Shown here piece after piece: positions 13,601 through 26,000 of a DNA stretch of 64,000 bases (the stretch's first letter is position 1; the number at the start of each line of letters is the position of its first letter). The stretch comes from Megalopta genalis (lineage: Eukaryota; Arthropoda; Insecta; Hymenoptera; Halictidae), in the NCBI RefSeq assembly GCF_051020955.1, contig NW_027476674.1, forward strand, positions 1 to 64,000, in the 5' to 3' direction. The notes under the pieces are model-generated. The model had not been told where the DNA came from, did no database searches, and saw nothing but the letters and a program-made list of their open reading frames with translations. The position numbers and the translations under genes were made by a program.

Positions 13601-16600
13601 TCGAAGATCAGCCTTCTACTTCGCATTGATTTGATGCTAAATCATGTGTTTCGCATGGATTTGAAGCTAACTCGTCTGTTTCGCATGCTGTTGAAGCTAA
13701 ATCATGTATATCACAAGTATTTGAAGCTATATCATACGTTTCGGATGCATTCCAAGATAACCCTTCTAATTCGCATTGATTTGAAGATAAATCATGTGTT
13801 TCGCTTGGATTTGAAGCTAACTCGTTTGTTTCGCATGCTGTTGAAGCTAAATCAAGTGTATCAAAAGTATTTGAAGCTAAACCATTTGCTTCGCATGGAT
13901 TCGAAGATCAGCCTTCTACTTCGCATTGATTTGAAGCTAAATCATGTGTTCCGCATGGATTTTAAGCTAACTCGTTTGTATCGCATGCAGTTGAAGCTAA
14001 ATCATGTATTTTACAAGTATTTGTAGCTAAACCATTTGTTTCGCATGGATTCGAAGATAAGCCTTCTACTTCGCATTGATTTTAATCTAAATCACGTGTT
14101 TCGCAAGGATTTGAAGCTAACTCGTTTGTTTCGGATGCTGTTGAAGGTAAATCATGTATATCACACGTATTTGAAGCTATATCATTTGTTTCGCATGGAT
14201 TCGAAGATAACCCTTCTATTTCGCATTGATTTGAGGCTAAATCAGGTGTTTCGCTTGGATTTGAAGCTAACTCGTTTTTTTCGCTAGTAGTTGAAGCTAA
14301 ATCATGCATATCACAAGTATTTGAAGCTAAACCATTTGGTTCGCATTTATTCGAAGCTAAGCCATCTACTTCGCATTGATTTGAGGCTAAATCTTGTGTT
14401 TCGCTAGGTTTTGAAGCTAACTCGTTTTTTTCGCATGCTGTTGTAGCTAAATCATGTATATCACAAGTATTTGAATCTAAACCATTTGTTTCGAATGGAT
14501 TCGAAGATAAGCCTTCTACTTCGCATTGATTTTAATCTAAATCATGTGTTTCGCATGGATTTGAAGCTAACTCGTTTCTTTCGGATGCAGTTGAAGCTGA
14601 ATCATGTATATCACAAGTATTTGAAGCTAAACTATTCGTTTCGCATGGATTCGAAGATAAGCCTTCCACTTCTCATTGATTTGAAGATAAATCATGTGTT
14701 TCGCTTGGATTTGAATATAACTCATTTGTCTCGCATGCTGTTGAAGCTCAATCATCTATATCACAAGTATTTGAAGCAAACCATTTGTATCGCATGGGAT
14801 CGGAGATAAGCCTCCTACTCCGCATTGATTTGAAGCCAAATCATGTGTTTCGCATGGATTTGAAGCTAACTCGTTTGTTTCGCATGCTGTTGAAGCTAAA
14901 TCATATATATCACAAGTATTTGAAGCTAAACCATTTGTTTCCCATTTATTCGAAGCTAAGCCATCTACTTCGCATTGATTTGAGGCTAAATCATGTGTTT
15001 CGCTTGGTTTTGAAGCTAACTCGTTTTTTCGCATGCAGTTGTAGCTAAATCATGTATATCACAAGCATTTGAAGCTAAACCATTTGTTTCGCATGGATTC
15101 GAAGATAAGCCTTCTACTTCGCATTGATTTTAATCTAAATCATGTGTTTCGCATGGATTTAAAGCTAACTCGTTTGTTTCGCATGCAGTTGAAGCTGAAT
15201 CATGTATATCACAAGTATTTGAAGCTAAACTATTCGTTTCGCATGGATTCGAAGATAAGCCTTCCACATCGCATTGATTTGATGCTAAATCATGTGTTTC
15301 GCATGGATTTGAAGCTAACTCGTTTGTTTCGCATGCTGTTGAAGCTAAATCAAGTGTATCAAAAGTATTTGAAGCTAAACCATTTGCTTCGCATGGATTC
15401 GAAGATCAGCTTTCTACTTCGCATTGATTTGAAGCTAAATCATGTGTTCCGCATGGATTTTAAGCTAACTCGTTTGTTTCGCATGCAGTTGAAGCTAAAT
15501 CATGTATATCACAAGGATTTGAAGCTAAACCATTTGTTTCGCATGGATTCGAAAATAAGCCTTCTACTTCGCATTGATTTTAATCTAAATCATGTGTTTC
15601 GCATGGATTAGCAGCTAACTCGTTTGTTTCGCATGCAGTTGAAGCTAAATCATGTATATCACAAGTATTTGCAGCTAAACCATTTGTTACGCATGGATTC
15701 GAAGATCAGCCTTCTACTTCGCATTGATTTGATGCTAAATCATGTGTTTCGCATGGATTTGAAGATAACTCGTTTGTTTCGCATGCAGTTGTAGCTAAAT
15801 CATGTATATCACAAGCATTTGAAGCTAAACCATTTGTTTCGCATGGATTCGAAGATAAGCCTTCTACTTCGCATTGATTTTAATCTAAATCATGTGTTTC
15901 GCATGGATTTAAAGCTAACTCGTTTGTTTCGCATGCAGTTGAAGCTGAATCATGTATATCACAAGTATTTGAAGCTAAACTATTCGTTTCGCATGGATTC
16001 GAAGATAAGCCTTCCACATCGCATTGATTTGATGCTAAATCATGTGTTTCGCATGGATTTGAAGCTAACTCGTTTGTTTCGCATGCTGTTGAAGCTAAAT
16101 CAAGTGTATCAAAAGTATTTGAAGCTAAACCATTTGCTTCGCATGGATTCGAAGATCAGCTTTCTACTTCGCATTGATTTGAAGCTAAATCATGTGTTCC
16201 GCATGGATTTTAAGCTAACTCGTTTGTTTCGCATGCAGTTGAAGCTAAATCATGTATATCACAAGGATTTGAAGCTAAACCATTTGTTTCGCATGGATTC
16301 GAAAATAAGCCTTCTACTTCGCATTGATTTTAATCTAAATCATGTGTTTCGCATGGATTAGCAGCTAACTCGTTTGTTTCGCATGCAGTTGAAGCTAAAT
16401 CATGTATATCACAAGTATTTGCAGCTAAACCATTTGTTACGCATGGATTCGAAGATCAGCCTTCTACTTCGCATTGATTTGATGCTAAATCATGTGTTTC
16501 GCATGGATTTGAAGATAACTCGTTTGTTTCGCATGCTGTTGAAGCTAAATCATGTATATCACAAGTATTTGAAGCTAAACCATTTGTATCGCATAGGATC

Positions 16601-16811
16601 GAAGGTAAGCCTCCTACTTCGCATTGATTTGAAGCTAAATCATGTATTTCGCATGGATTTGAAGCTAACTCGTTTGTTTCGCATGCTGTTGAAGCTAAAT
16701 CATGTATATCACAAGTATTTGAAGTTAAACCATTTGTTACGCATGGATTCGAAGATCAGCCTTCTACTTCGCATTGATTTGAAGCTAAATCATGTGTTCC
16801 GCATGGATTTT
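10606..16811. repeat. 6.2-kb tandem higher-order repeat, copy 1
   Basis: This block repeats immediately as 16,812-23,016. The offset is 6,206 at 10,918 and 6,205 from about 12,342 on. The length equals 207 units of 30 bp minus the one-base deletions at 29-bp units near 11,217, 13,044, 14,774 and 15,024. It contains a nested 750-bp duplication and a B-B doublet, both also present in copy 2, so those arose first. Copies are nearly identical except for a replaced patch near 12,008-12,195. Confidence 0.88.
15039..16538. repeat. Nested 750-bp tandem duplication
   Basis: 15,039-15,788 and 15,789-16,538 are adjacent copies of five pentamers; limits are approximate. Both start at an E unit ending gcagtt followed by gtagctaaatc and acaagcattt. 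The stretches at 15,069-15,611 and 15,819-16,361 translate identically over 180 codons. The same pair is present in the next 6.2-kb copy at 21,274 and 22,024. It therefore predates the 6.2-kb duplication. Confidence 0.85.
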
Positions 16812-19800
16812 AAGCTAACTCGTTTGTTTCGCATGCTGTTGAAGCTAAATCAAGTGTATCAAAAGTATTTGAAGCTAAACCATTTGCTTCGCATGGATTC
16901 GAAGATCAGCTTTCTACTTCGCATTGATTTGAAGCTAAATCATGTGTTCCGCATGGATTTTAAGCTAACTCGTTTGTTTCGCATGCAGTTGAAGCTAAAT
17001 CATGTATATCACAAGGATTTGAAGCTAAACCATTTGTTTCGCATGGATTCGAAAATAAGCCTTCTACTTCGCATTGATTTTAATCTAAATCATGTGTTTC
17101 GCATGGATTAGCAGCTAACTCGTTTGTTTCGCATGCAGTTGAAGCTAAATCATGTATATCACAAGTATTTGCAGCTAAACCATTTGTTACGCATGGATTC
17201 GAAGATCAGCCTTCTACTTCGCATTGATTTGATGCTAAATCATGTGTTTCGCATGGATTTGAAGATAACTCGTTTGTTTCGCATGCTGTTGAAGCTAAAT
17301 CATGTATATCACAAGTATTTGAAGTTAAACCATTTGTTACGCATGGATCCGAAGATCAGCCTTCTACTTCGCATTGATTTGAAGCTAAATCATGTGTTCC
17401 GCATGGATTTGAAGCTAACTCGTTTTTTCGCATGCTGTTGAATCTAAATCATGTATATCACAAGTATTTGAAGCTAAACTATTCGTTTCGCATGGATTCG
17501 AAGATAAGCCTTCCACTTCGCATTGATTTCATGCTAAATCATGTGTTCCGCATGGATTTTAAGCTAACTCGTTTGTTTCGCATGCAGTTGAAGCTAAATC
17601 ATGTATATCACAAGTATTTGAAGCTAAACCATTTGCTTCGCATGGATTCGAAGCTAAACCATTTGCTTCGCATGGATTCGAAGATAAGCCTTCTACTTCG
17701 CATTGATTTTAATCTAAATCATGTGTTTCGCATGGATTTAAAGCTAACTCGTTTGTTTCGCATGCAGTTGAAGCTGAATCATGTATATCACAAGTATTTG
17801 AAGCTAAACTATTCGTTTCGCATGGATTCGAAGATAAGCCTTCCACTTCGCATTGATTTGATGCTAAATCATGTGTTCCGCATGGATTTTAAGCTAACTC
17901 GTTTGTTTCGCATGCAGTTGAAGCTAAATCATGTATATCACAAGTATTTGAAGCTAAACCATTTGCTTCGCATGGATTCGAATATCAGCCTTCTACTTCG
18001 CATTGATTTGATGCTAAATCATGTGTTTCGCATGGATTTGAAGCTAACTCGTCTGTTTCGCATGCTGTTGAAGCTAAATCATGTATATCACAAGTATTTG
18101 AAGCTATATCATACGTTTCGCATGCATTCCAAGATAACCCTTCTAATTCGCATTGATTTGAAGATAAATCATGTGTTTCGCTTGGATTTGAAGCTAACTC
18201 GTTTGCTTCGCATGCTGTTGAAGCTAAATCATATATATCACAAGTATTTGAAGCTAAACCATTTGTTTCGCATTTATTCGAAGCTAAGCCTTCTACTTCG
18301 CATTGATTTGAGGCTAAATCATGTGTTTCGCTTGGTTTTGAAGCTAACTCGTTTTTTCGCATGCAGTTGTAGCTAAATCATGTATATCACAAGCATTTGA
18401 AGCTAAACCATTTGTTTCGCATGGATTCGAAGATAAGCCTTGTACTTCGCATTGATTTTAATCTAAATCATGTGTTTCGCATGGATTTAAAGCTAACTCG
18501 TTTGTTTCGCATGCAGTTGTAGCTGAATCATGTATATCACAAGTATTTGAAGCTAAACTATTCGTTTCGCATGGATTCGAAGATAAGCCTTCCACATCGC
18601 ATTGATTTGATGCTAAATCATGTGTTTCGCATGGATTTGAAGCTAACTCGTTTGTTTCGCATGCTGTTGAAGCTAAATCAAGTGTATCAAAAGTATTTGA
18701 AGCTAAACCATTTGCTTCGCATGGATTCGAAGATCAGCTTTCTACTTCGCATTGATTTGAAGCTAAATCATGTGTTCCGCATGGATTTTAAGCTAACTCG
18801 TTTGTTTCGCATGCAGTTGAAGCTAAATCATGTATATCACAAGGATTTGAAGCTAAACCATTTGTTTCGCATGGAATCGAAAATAAGCCTTCTACTTCGC
18901 ATTGATTTTAATCTAAATCATGTGTTTCGCATGGATTAGCAGCTAACTCGTTTGTTTCGCATGCAGTTGAAGCTAAATCATGTATATCACAAGTATTTGC
19001 AGCTAAACCATTTGTTACGCATGGATTCGAAGATCAGCCTTCTACTTCGCATTGATTTGATGCTAAATCATGAGTTTCGCATGGATTTGAAGATAACTCG
19101 TTTGTTTCGCATGCTGTTGAAGCTAAATCATGTATATCACAAGTATTTGAAGCTAAACCATTTGTATCGCATAGGATCGAAGGTAAGCCTCCTACTTCGC
19201 ATTGATTTGAAGCTAAATCATGTGTTTCGCATGGATTTGAAGCTAACTCGTTTTTTCCCATGCTGTTGAAGCTAAATCATGTATATCACAAGTATTTGAA
19301 GCTAAACTATTCGTTTCGCATGGATTCGAAGATAAGCCTTCCACTTCGCATTGATTTGATGCTAAATCATGTGTTCCGCATGGATTTTAAGCTAACTCGT
19401 TTGTTTCGCATGCAGTTGAAGCTAAATCATGTATATCACAAGTATTTGAAGCTAAACCATTTGCTTCGCATGGATTCGAAGCTAAACCATTTGCTTCGCA
19501 TGGATTCGAAGATAAGCCTTCTACTTCGCATTGATTTTAATCTAAATCATGTGTTTCGCATGGATTTAAAGCTAACTCGTTTGTTTCGCATGCAGTTGAA
19601 GCTGAATCATGTATATCACAAGTATTTGAAGCTAAACTATTCGTTTCGCATGGATTCGAAGATAAGCCTTCCACTTCGCATTGATTTGATGCTAAATCAT
19701 GTGTTCCGCATGGATTTTAAACTAACTTGTTTGTTTCGCATGCAGTTGAAGCTAAATCATGTATATCACAAGTATTTGAAGCTAAACCATTTGCTTCGCA

Positions 19801-22800
19801 TGGATTCGAAGATCAGCCTTCTACTTCGCATTGATTTGATGCTAAATCATGTGTTTCGCATGGATTTGAAGCTAACTCGTCTGTTTCGCATGCTGTTGAA
19901 GCTAAATCATGTATATCACAAGTATTTGAAGCTATATCATACGTTTCGCATGCATTCCAAGATAACCCTTCTAATTCGCATTGATTTGAAGATAAATCAT
20001 GTGTTTCGCTTGGATTTGAAGCTAACTCGTTTGTTTCGCATGCTGTTGAAGCTAAATCAAGTGTATCAAAAGTATTTGAAGCTAAACCATTTGCTTCGCA
20101 TGGATGCGAAGATCAGCCTTCTACTTCGCATTGATTTGAAGCTAAATCATGTGTTCCGCATGGATTTTAAGCTAACTCGTTTGTATCGCATGCAGTTGAA
20201 GCTAAATCATGTATTTTACAAGTATTTGTAGCTAAACCATTTGTTTCGCATGGATTCGAAGATAAGCCTTCTACTTCGCATTGATTTTAATCTAAATCAC
20301 GTGTTTCGCAAGGATTTGAAGCTAACTCGTTTGTTTCGGATGCTGTTGAAGGTAAATCATGTATATCACACGTATTTGAAGCTATATCATTTGTTTCGCA
20401 TGGATTCGAAGATAACCCTTCTATTTCGCATTGATTTGAGGCTAAATCAGGTGTTTTGCTTGGATTTGAAGCTAACTCGTTTTTTTCGCTAGTAGTTGAA
20501 GCTAAATCATGCATATCACAAGTATTTGAAGCTAAACCATTTGGTTCGCATTTATTCGAAGCTAAGCCATCTACTTCGCATTGATTTGAGGCTAAATCTT
20601 GTGTTTCGCTAGGTTTTGAAGCTAACTCGTTTTTTTCGCATGCTGTTGTAGCTAAATCATGTATATCACAAGTATTTGAATCTAAACCATTTGATTCGCA
20701 TGGATTCGAAGATAAGCCTTCTACTTCGCATTGATTTTAATCTAAATCATTTGTTTCGCATGGATTTGAAGCTAACTCGTTTGTTTCGGATGCAGTTGAA
20801 GCTGAATCATGTATATCACAAGTATTTGAAGCTAAACTATTCGTTTCGCATGGATTCGAAGATAAGCCTTCCACTTCTCATTGATTTGAAGATAAATCAT
20901 GTGTTTCGCTTGGATTTGAATATAACTCATTTGTTTCGCATGCTGTTGAAGCTCAATCATCTATATCACAAGTATTTGAAGCAAACCATTTGTATCGCAT
21001 GGGATCGGAGATAAGCCTCCTACTCCGCATTGATTTGAAGCCAAATCATGTGTTTCGCATGGATTTGAAGCTAACTCGTTTGTTTCGCATGCTGTTGAAG
21101 CTAAATCATATATATCACAAGTATTTGAAGCTAAACCATTTGTTTCGCATTTATTCGAAGCTAAGCCATCTACTTCGCATTGATTTGAGGCTAAATCATG
21201 TGTTTCGCTTGGTTTTGAAGCTAACTCGTTTTTTCGCATGCAGTTGTAGCTAAATCATGTATATCACAAGCATTTGAAGCTAAACCATTTGTTTCGCATG
21301 GATTCGAAGATAAGCCTTCTACTTCGCATTGATTTTAATCTAAATCATGTGTTTCGCATGGATTTAAAGCTAACTCGTTTGTTTCGCATGCAGTTGAAGC
21401 TGAATCATGTATATCACAAGTATTTGAAGCTAAACTATTCGTTTCGCATGGATTCGAAGATAAGCCTTCCACATCGCATTGATTTGATGCTAAATCATGT
21501 GTTTCGCATGGATTTGAAGCTAACTCGTTTGTTTCGCATGCTGTTGAAGCTAAATCAAGTGTATCAAAAGTATTTGAAGCTAAACCATTTGCTTCGCATG
21601 GATTCGAAGATCAGCTTTCTACTTCGCATTGATTTGAAGCTAAATCATGTGTTCCGCATGGATTTTAAGCTAACTCGTTTGTTTCGCATGCAGTTGAAGC
21701 TAAATCATGTATATCACAAGGATTTGAAGCTAAACCATTTGTTTCGCATGGATTCGAAAATAAGCCTTCTACTTCGCATTGATTTTAATCTAAATCATGT
21801 GTTTCGCATGGATTAGCAGCTAACTCGTTTGTTTCGCATGCAGTTGAAGCTAAATCATGTATATCACAAGTATTTGCAGCTAAACCATTTGTTACGCATG
21901 GATTCGAAGATCAGCCTTCTACTTCGCATTGATTTGATGCTAAATCATGTGTTTCGCATGGATTTGAAGATAACTCGTTTGTTTCGCATGCAGTTGTAGC
22001 TAAATCATGTATATCACAAGCATTTGAAGCTAAACCATTTGTTTCGCATGGATTCGAAGATAAGCCTTCTACTTCGCATTGATTTTAATCTAAATCATGT
22101 GTTTCGCATGGATTTAAAGCTAACTCGTTTGTTTCGCATGCAGTTGAAGCTGAATCATGTATATCACAAGTATTTGAAGCTAAACTATTCGTTTCGCATG
22201 GATTCGAAGATAAGCCTTCCACATCGCATTGATTTGATGCTAAATCATGTGTTTCGCATGGATTTGAAGCTAACTCGTTTGTTTCGCATGCTGTTGAAGC
22301 TAAATCAAGTGTATCAAAAGTATTTGAAGCTAAACCATTTGCTTCGCATGGATTCGAAGATCAGCTTTCTACTTCGCATTGATTTGAAGCTAAATCATGT
22401 GTACCGCATGGATTTTAAGCTAACTCGTTTGTTTCGCATGCAGTTGAAGCTAAATCATGTATATCACAAGGATTTGAAGCTAAACCATTTGTTTCGCATG
22501 GATTCGAAAATAAGCCTTCTACTTCGCATTGATTTTAATCTAAATCATGTGTTTCGCATGGATTAGCAGCTAACTCGTTTGTTTCGCATGCAGTTGAAGC
22601 TAAATCATGTATATCACAAGTATTTGCAGCTAAACCATTTGTTACGCATGGATTCGAAGATCAGCCTTCTACTTCGCATTGATTTGATGCTAAATCATGT
22701 GTTTCGCATGGATTTGAAGATAACTCGTTTGTTTCGCATGCTGTTGAAGCTAAATCATGTATATCACAAGTATTTGAAGCTAAACCATTTGTATCGCATA

Positions 22801-23016
22801 GGATCGAAGGTAAGCCTCCTACTTCGCATTGATTTGAAGCTAAATCATGTATTTCGCATGGATTTGAAGCTAACTCGTTTGTTTCGCATGCTGTTGAAGC
22901 TAAATCATGTATATCACAAGTATTTGAAGTTAAACCATTTGTTACGCATGGATTCGAAGATCAGCCTTCTACTTCGCATTGATTTGAAGCTAAATCATGT
23001 GTTCCGCATGGATTTT
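16812..23016. repeat. 6.2-kb tandem higher-order repeat, copy 2
   Basis: Second tandem copy of 10,606-16,811. It holds the same nested 750-bp duplication (around 21,244 and 21,994), the same 29-bp units and the same rare variants. The sequence that follows 23,016 switches to another arrangement, so only two full copies are present. A partial third resemblance continues at 24,319-26,555, with offsets of 4,078 and about 3,329. Confidence 0.88.
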
Positions 23017-26000
23017 AAGCTAACACGTTTGTTTCGCATGCTGTTGAAGCTAAATCATGTATATCACAAGTATTTGAAGCTATATCATACGTTTCGCATG
23101 CATTCCAAGATAACCCTTGTAATTCGCATTGATTTGAAGATAAATCATGTGTTTCGCTTGGATTTGAAGCTAACTCGTTTGTTTCGCATGCTGTTGAAGC
23201 TAAATCAAGTGTATCAAAAGTATTTGAAGCTAAACCATTTGCTTCGCATGGATTCGAAGATCAGCCTTCTACTTCGCATTGATTTGAAGCTAAATCATGT
23301 GTTCCGCATGGATTTTAAGCTAACTCGTTTGTATCGCATGCAGTTGAAGCTAAATCATGTATTTTACAAGTATTTGAAGCTAAACTATTCGTTTCGCATG
23401 GATTCGAAGATAAGCCTTCCACTTCGCATTGATTTGATGCTAAATCATGTGTTCCGCATGGATTTTAAGCTTACTCGTTTGTTTCGCATGCAGTTGAAGC
23501 TAAATCATGTATATCACAAGTATTTGAAGCTAAACCATTTGCTTCGCATGGATTCGAAGCTAAACCATTTGCTTCGCATGGATTCGAAGATAAGCCTTCT
23601 ACTTCGCATTGATTTTAATCTAAATCATGTGTTTCGCATGGATTTAAAGCTAACTCGTTTGTTTCGCATGCAGTTGAAGCTGAATCATGTATATCACAAG
23701 TATTTGAAGCTAAACTATTCGTTTCGCATGGATTCGAAGATAAGCCTTCCACTTCGCATTGATTTGATGCTAAATCATGTGTTCCGCATGGATTTTAAAC
23801 TAACTCGTTTGTTTCGCATGCAGTTGAAGCTAAATCATGTATATCACAAGTATTTGAAGCTAAACCATTTGCTTCGCATGGATTCGAAGATCAGCCTTCT
23901 ACTTCGCATTGATTTGATGCTAAATCATGTGTTTCGCATGGATTTGAAGCTAACTCGTCTGTTTCGCATGCTGTTGAAGCTAAATCATGTATATCACAAG
24001 TATTTGAAGCTATATCATACGTTTCGCATGCATTCCAAGATAACCCTTGTAATTCGCATTGATTTGAAGATAAATCATGTGTTTCGCTTGGATTTGAAGC
24101 TAACTCGTTTGTTTCGCATGCTGTTGAAGCTAAATCAAGTGTATCAAAAGTATTTGAAGCTAAACCATTTGCTTCGCATGGATTCGAAGATCAGCCTTCT
24201 ACTTCGCATTGATTTGAAGCTAAATCATGTGTTCCGCATGGATTTTAAGCTAACTCGTTTGTATCGCATGCAGTTGAAGCTAAATCATGTATTTTACAAG
24301 TATTTGTAGCTAAACCATTTGTTTCGCATGGATTCGAAGATAAGCCTTCTACTTCGCATTGATTTTAATCTTAATCACGTGTTTCGCAAGGATTTGAAGC
24401 TAACTCGTTTGTTTCTGATGCTGTTGAAGGTAAATCATGTATATCACACGTATTTGAAGCTATATCATTTGTTTCGCATGGATTCGAAGATAACCCTTCT
24501 ATTTCGCATTGATTTGAGGCTAAATCAGGTGTTTCGCTTGGATTTGAAGCTAACTCGTTTTTTTCGCTAGTAGTTGAAGCTAAATCATGCATATCACAAG
24601 TATTTGAAGCTAAACCATTTGGTTCGCATTTATTCGAAGCTAAGCCATCTACTTCGCATTGATTTGAGGCTAAATCTTGTGTTTCGCTAGGTTTTGAAGC
24701 TAACTCGTTTTTTTCGCATGCTGTTGTAGCTAAATCATGTATATCACAAGTATTTGAATCTAAACCATTTGTTTCGCATGGATTCGAAGATAAGCCTTCT
24801 ACTTCGCATTGATTTTAATCTAAATCATGTGTTTCGCATGGATTTGAAGCTAACTCGTTTGTTTCGGATGCAGTTGAAGCTGAATCATGTATATCACAAG
24901 TATTTGAAGCTAAACTATTCGTTTCGCATGGATTCGAAGATAAGCCTTCCACTTCTCATTGATTTGAAGATAAATCATGTGTTTCGCTTGGATTTGAATA
25001 TAACTCATTTGTTTCGCATGCTGTTGAAGCTCAATCATCTATATCACAAGTATTTGAAGCTAAACCATTTGTATCGCATGGGATCGGAGATAAGCCTCCT
25101 ACTCCGCATTGATTTGAAGCTAAATCATGTGTTTCGCATGGATTTGAAGCTAACTCGTTTGTTTCGCATGCTGTTGAAGCTAAATCATATATATCACAAG
25201 TATTTGAAGCTAAACCATTTGTTTCGCATTTATTCGAAGCTAAGCCATCTACTTCGCATTGATTTGAGGCTAAATCATGTGTTTCGCTTGGTTTTGAAGC
25301 TAACTCGTTTTTTCGCATGCAGTTGTATCTAAATCATGTATATCACAAGCATTTGAAGCTAAACCATTTGTTTCGCATGGATTCGAAGATAAGCCTTCTA
25401 CTTCGCATTGATTTTAATCTAAATCATGTGTTTCGCATGGATTTAAAGCTAACTCGTTTGTTTCGCATGCAGTTGAAGCTGAATCATGTATATCACAAGT
25501 ATTTGAAGCTAAACTATTCGTTTCGCATGGATTCGAAGATAAGCCTTCCACATCGCATTGATTTGATGCTAAATCATGTGTTTCGCATGGATTTGAAGCT
25601 AACTCGTTTGTTTCGCATGCTATTGAAGCTAAATCAAGTGTATCAAAAGTATTTGAAGCTAAACCATTTGCTTCGCATGGATTCGAAGATCAGCTTTCTA
25701 CTTCGCATTGATTTGAAGCTAAATCATGTGTTCCGCGTGGATTTTAAGCTAACTCGTTTGTTTCGCATGCAGTTGAAGCTAAATCATGTATATCACAAGG
25801 ATTTGAAGCTAAACCATTTGTTTCGCATGGATTCGAAAATAAGCCTTCTACTTCGCATTGATTTTAATCTAAATCATGTGTTTCGCATGGATTAGCAGCT
25901 AACTCGTTTGTTTCGCATGCAGTTGAAGCTAAATCATGTATATCACAAGTATTTGCAGCTAAACCATTTGTTACGCATGGATTCGAAGATCAGCCTTCTA

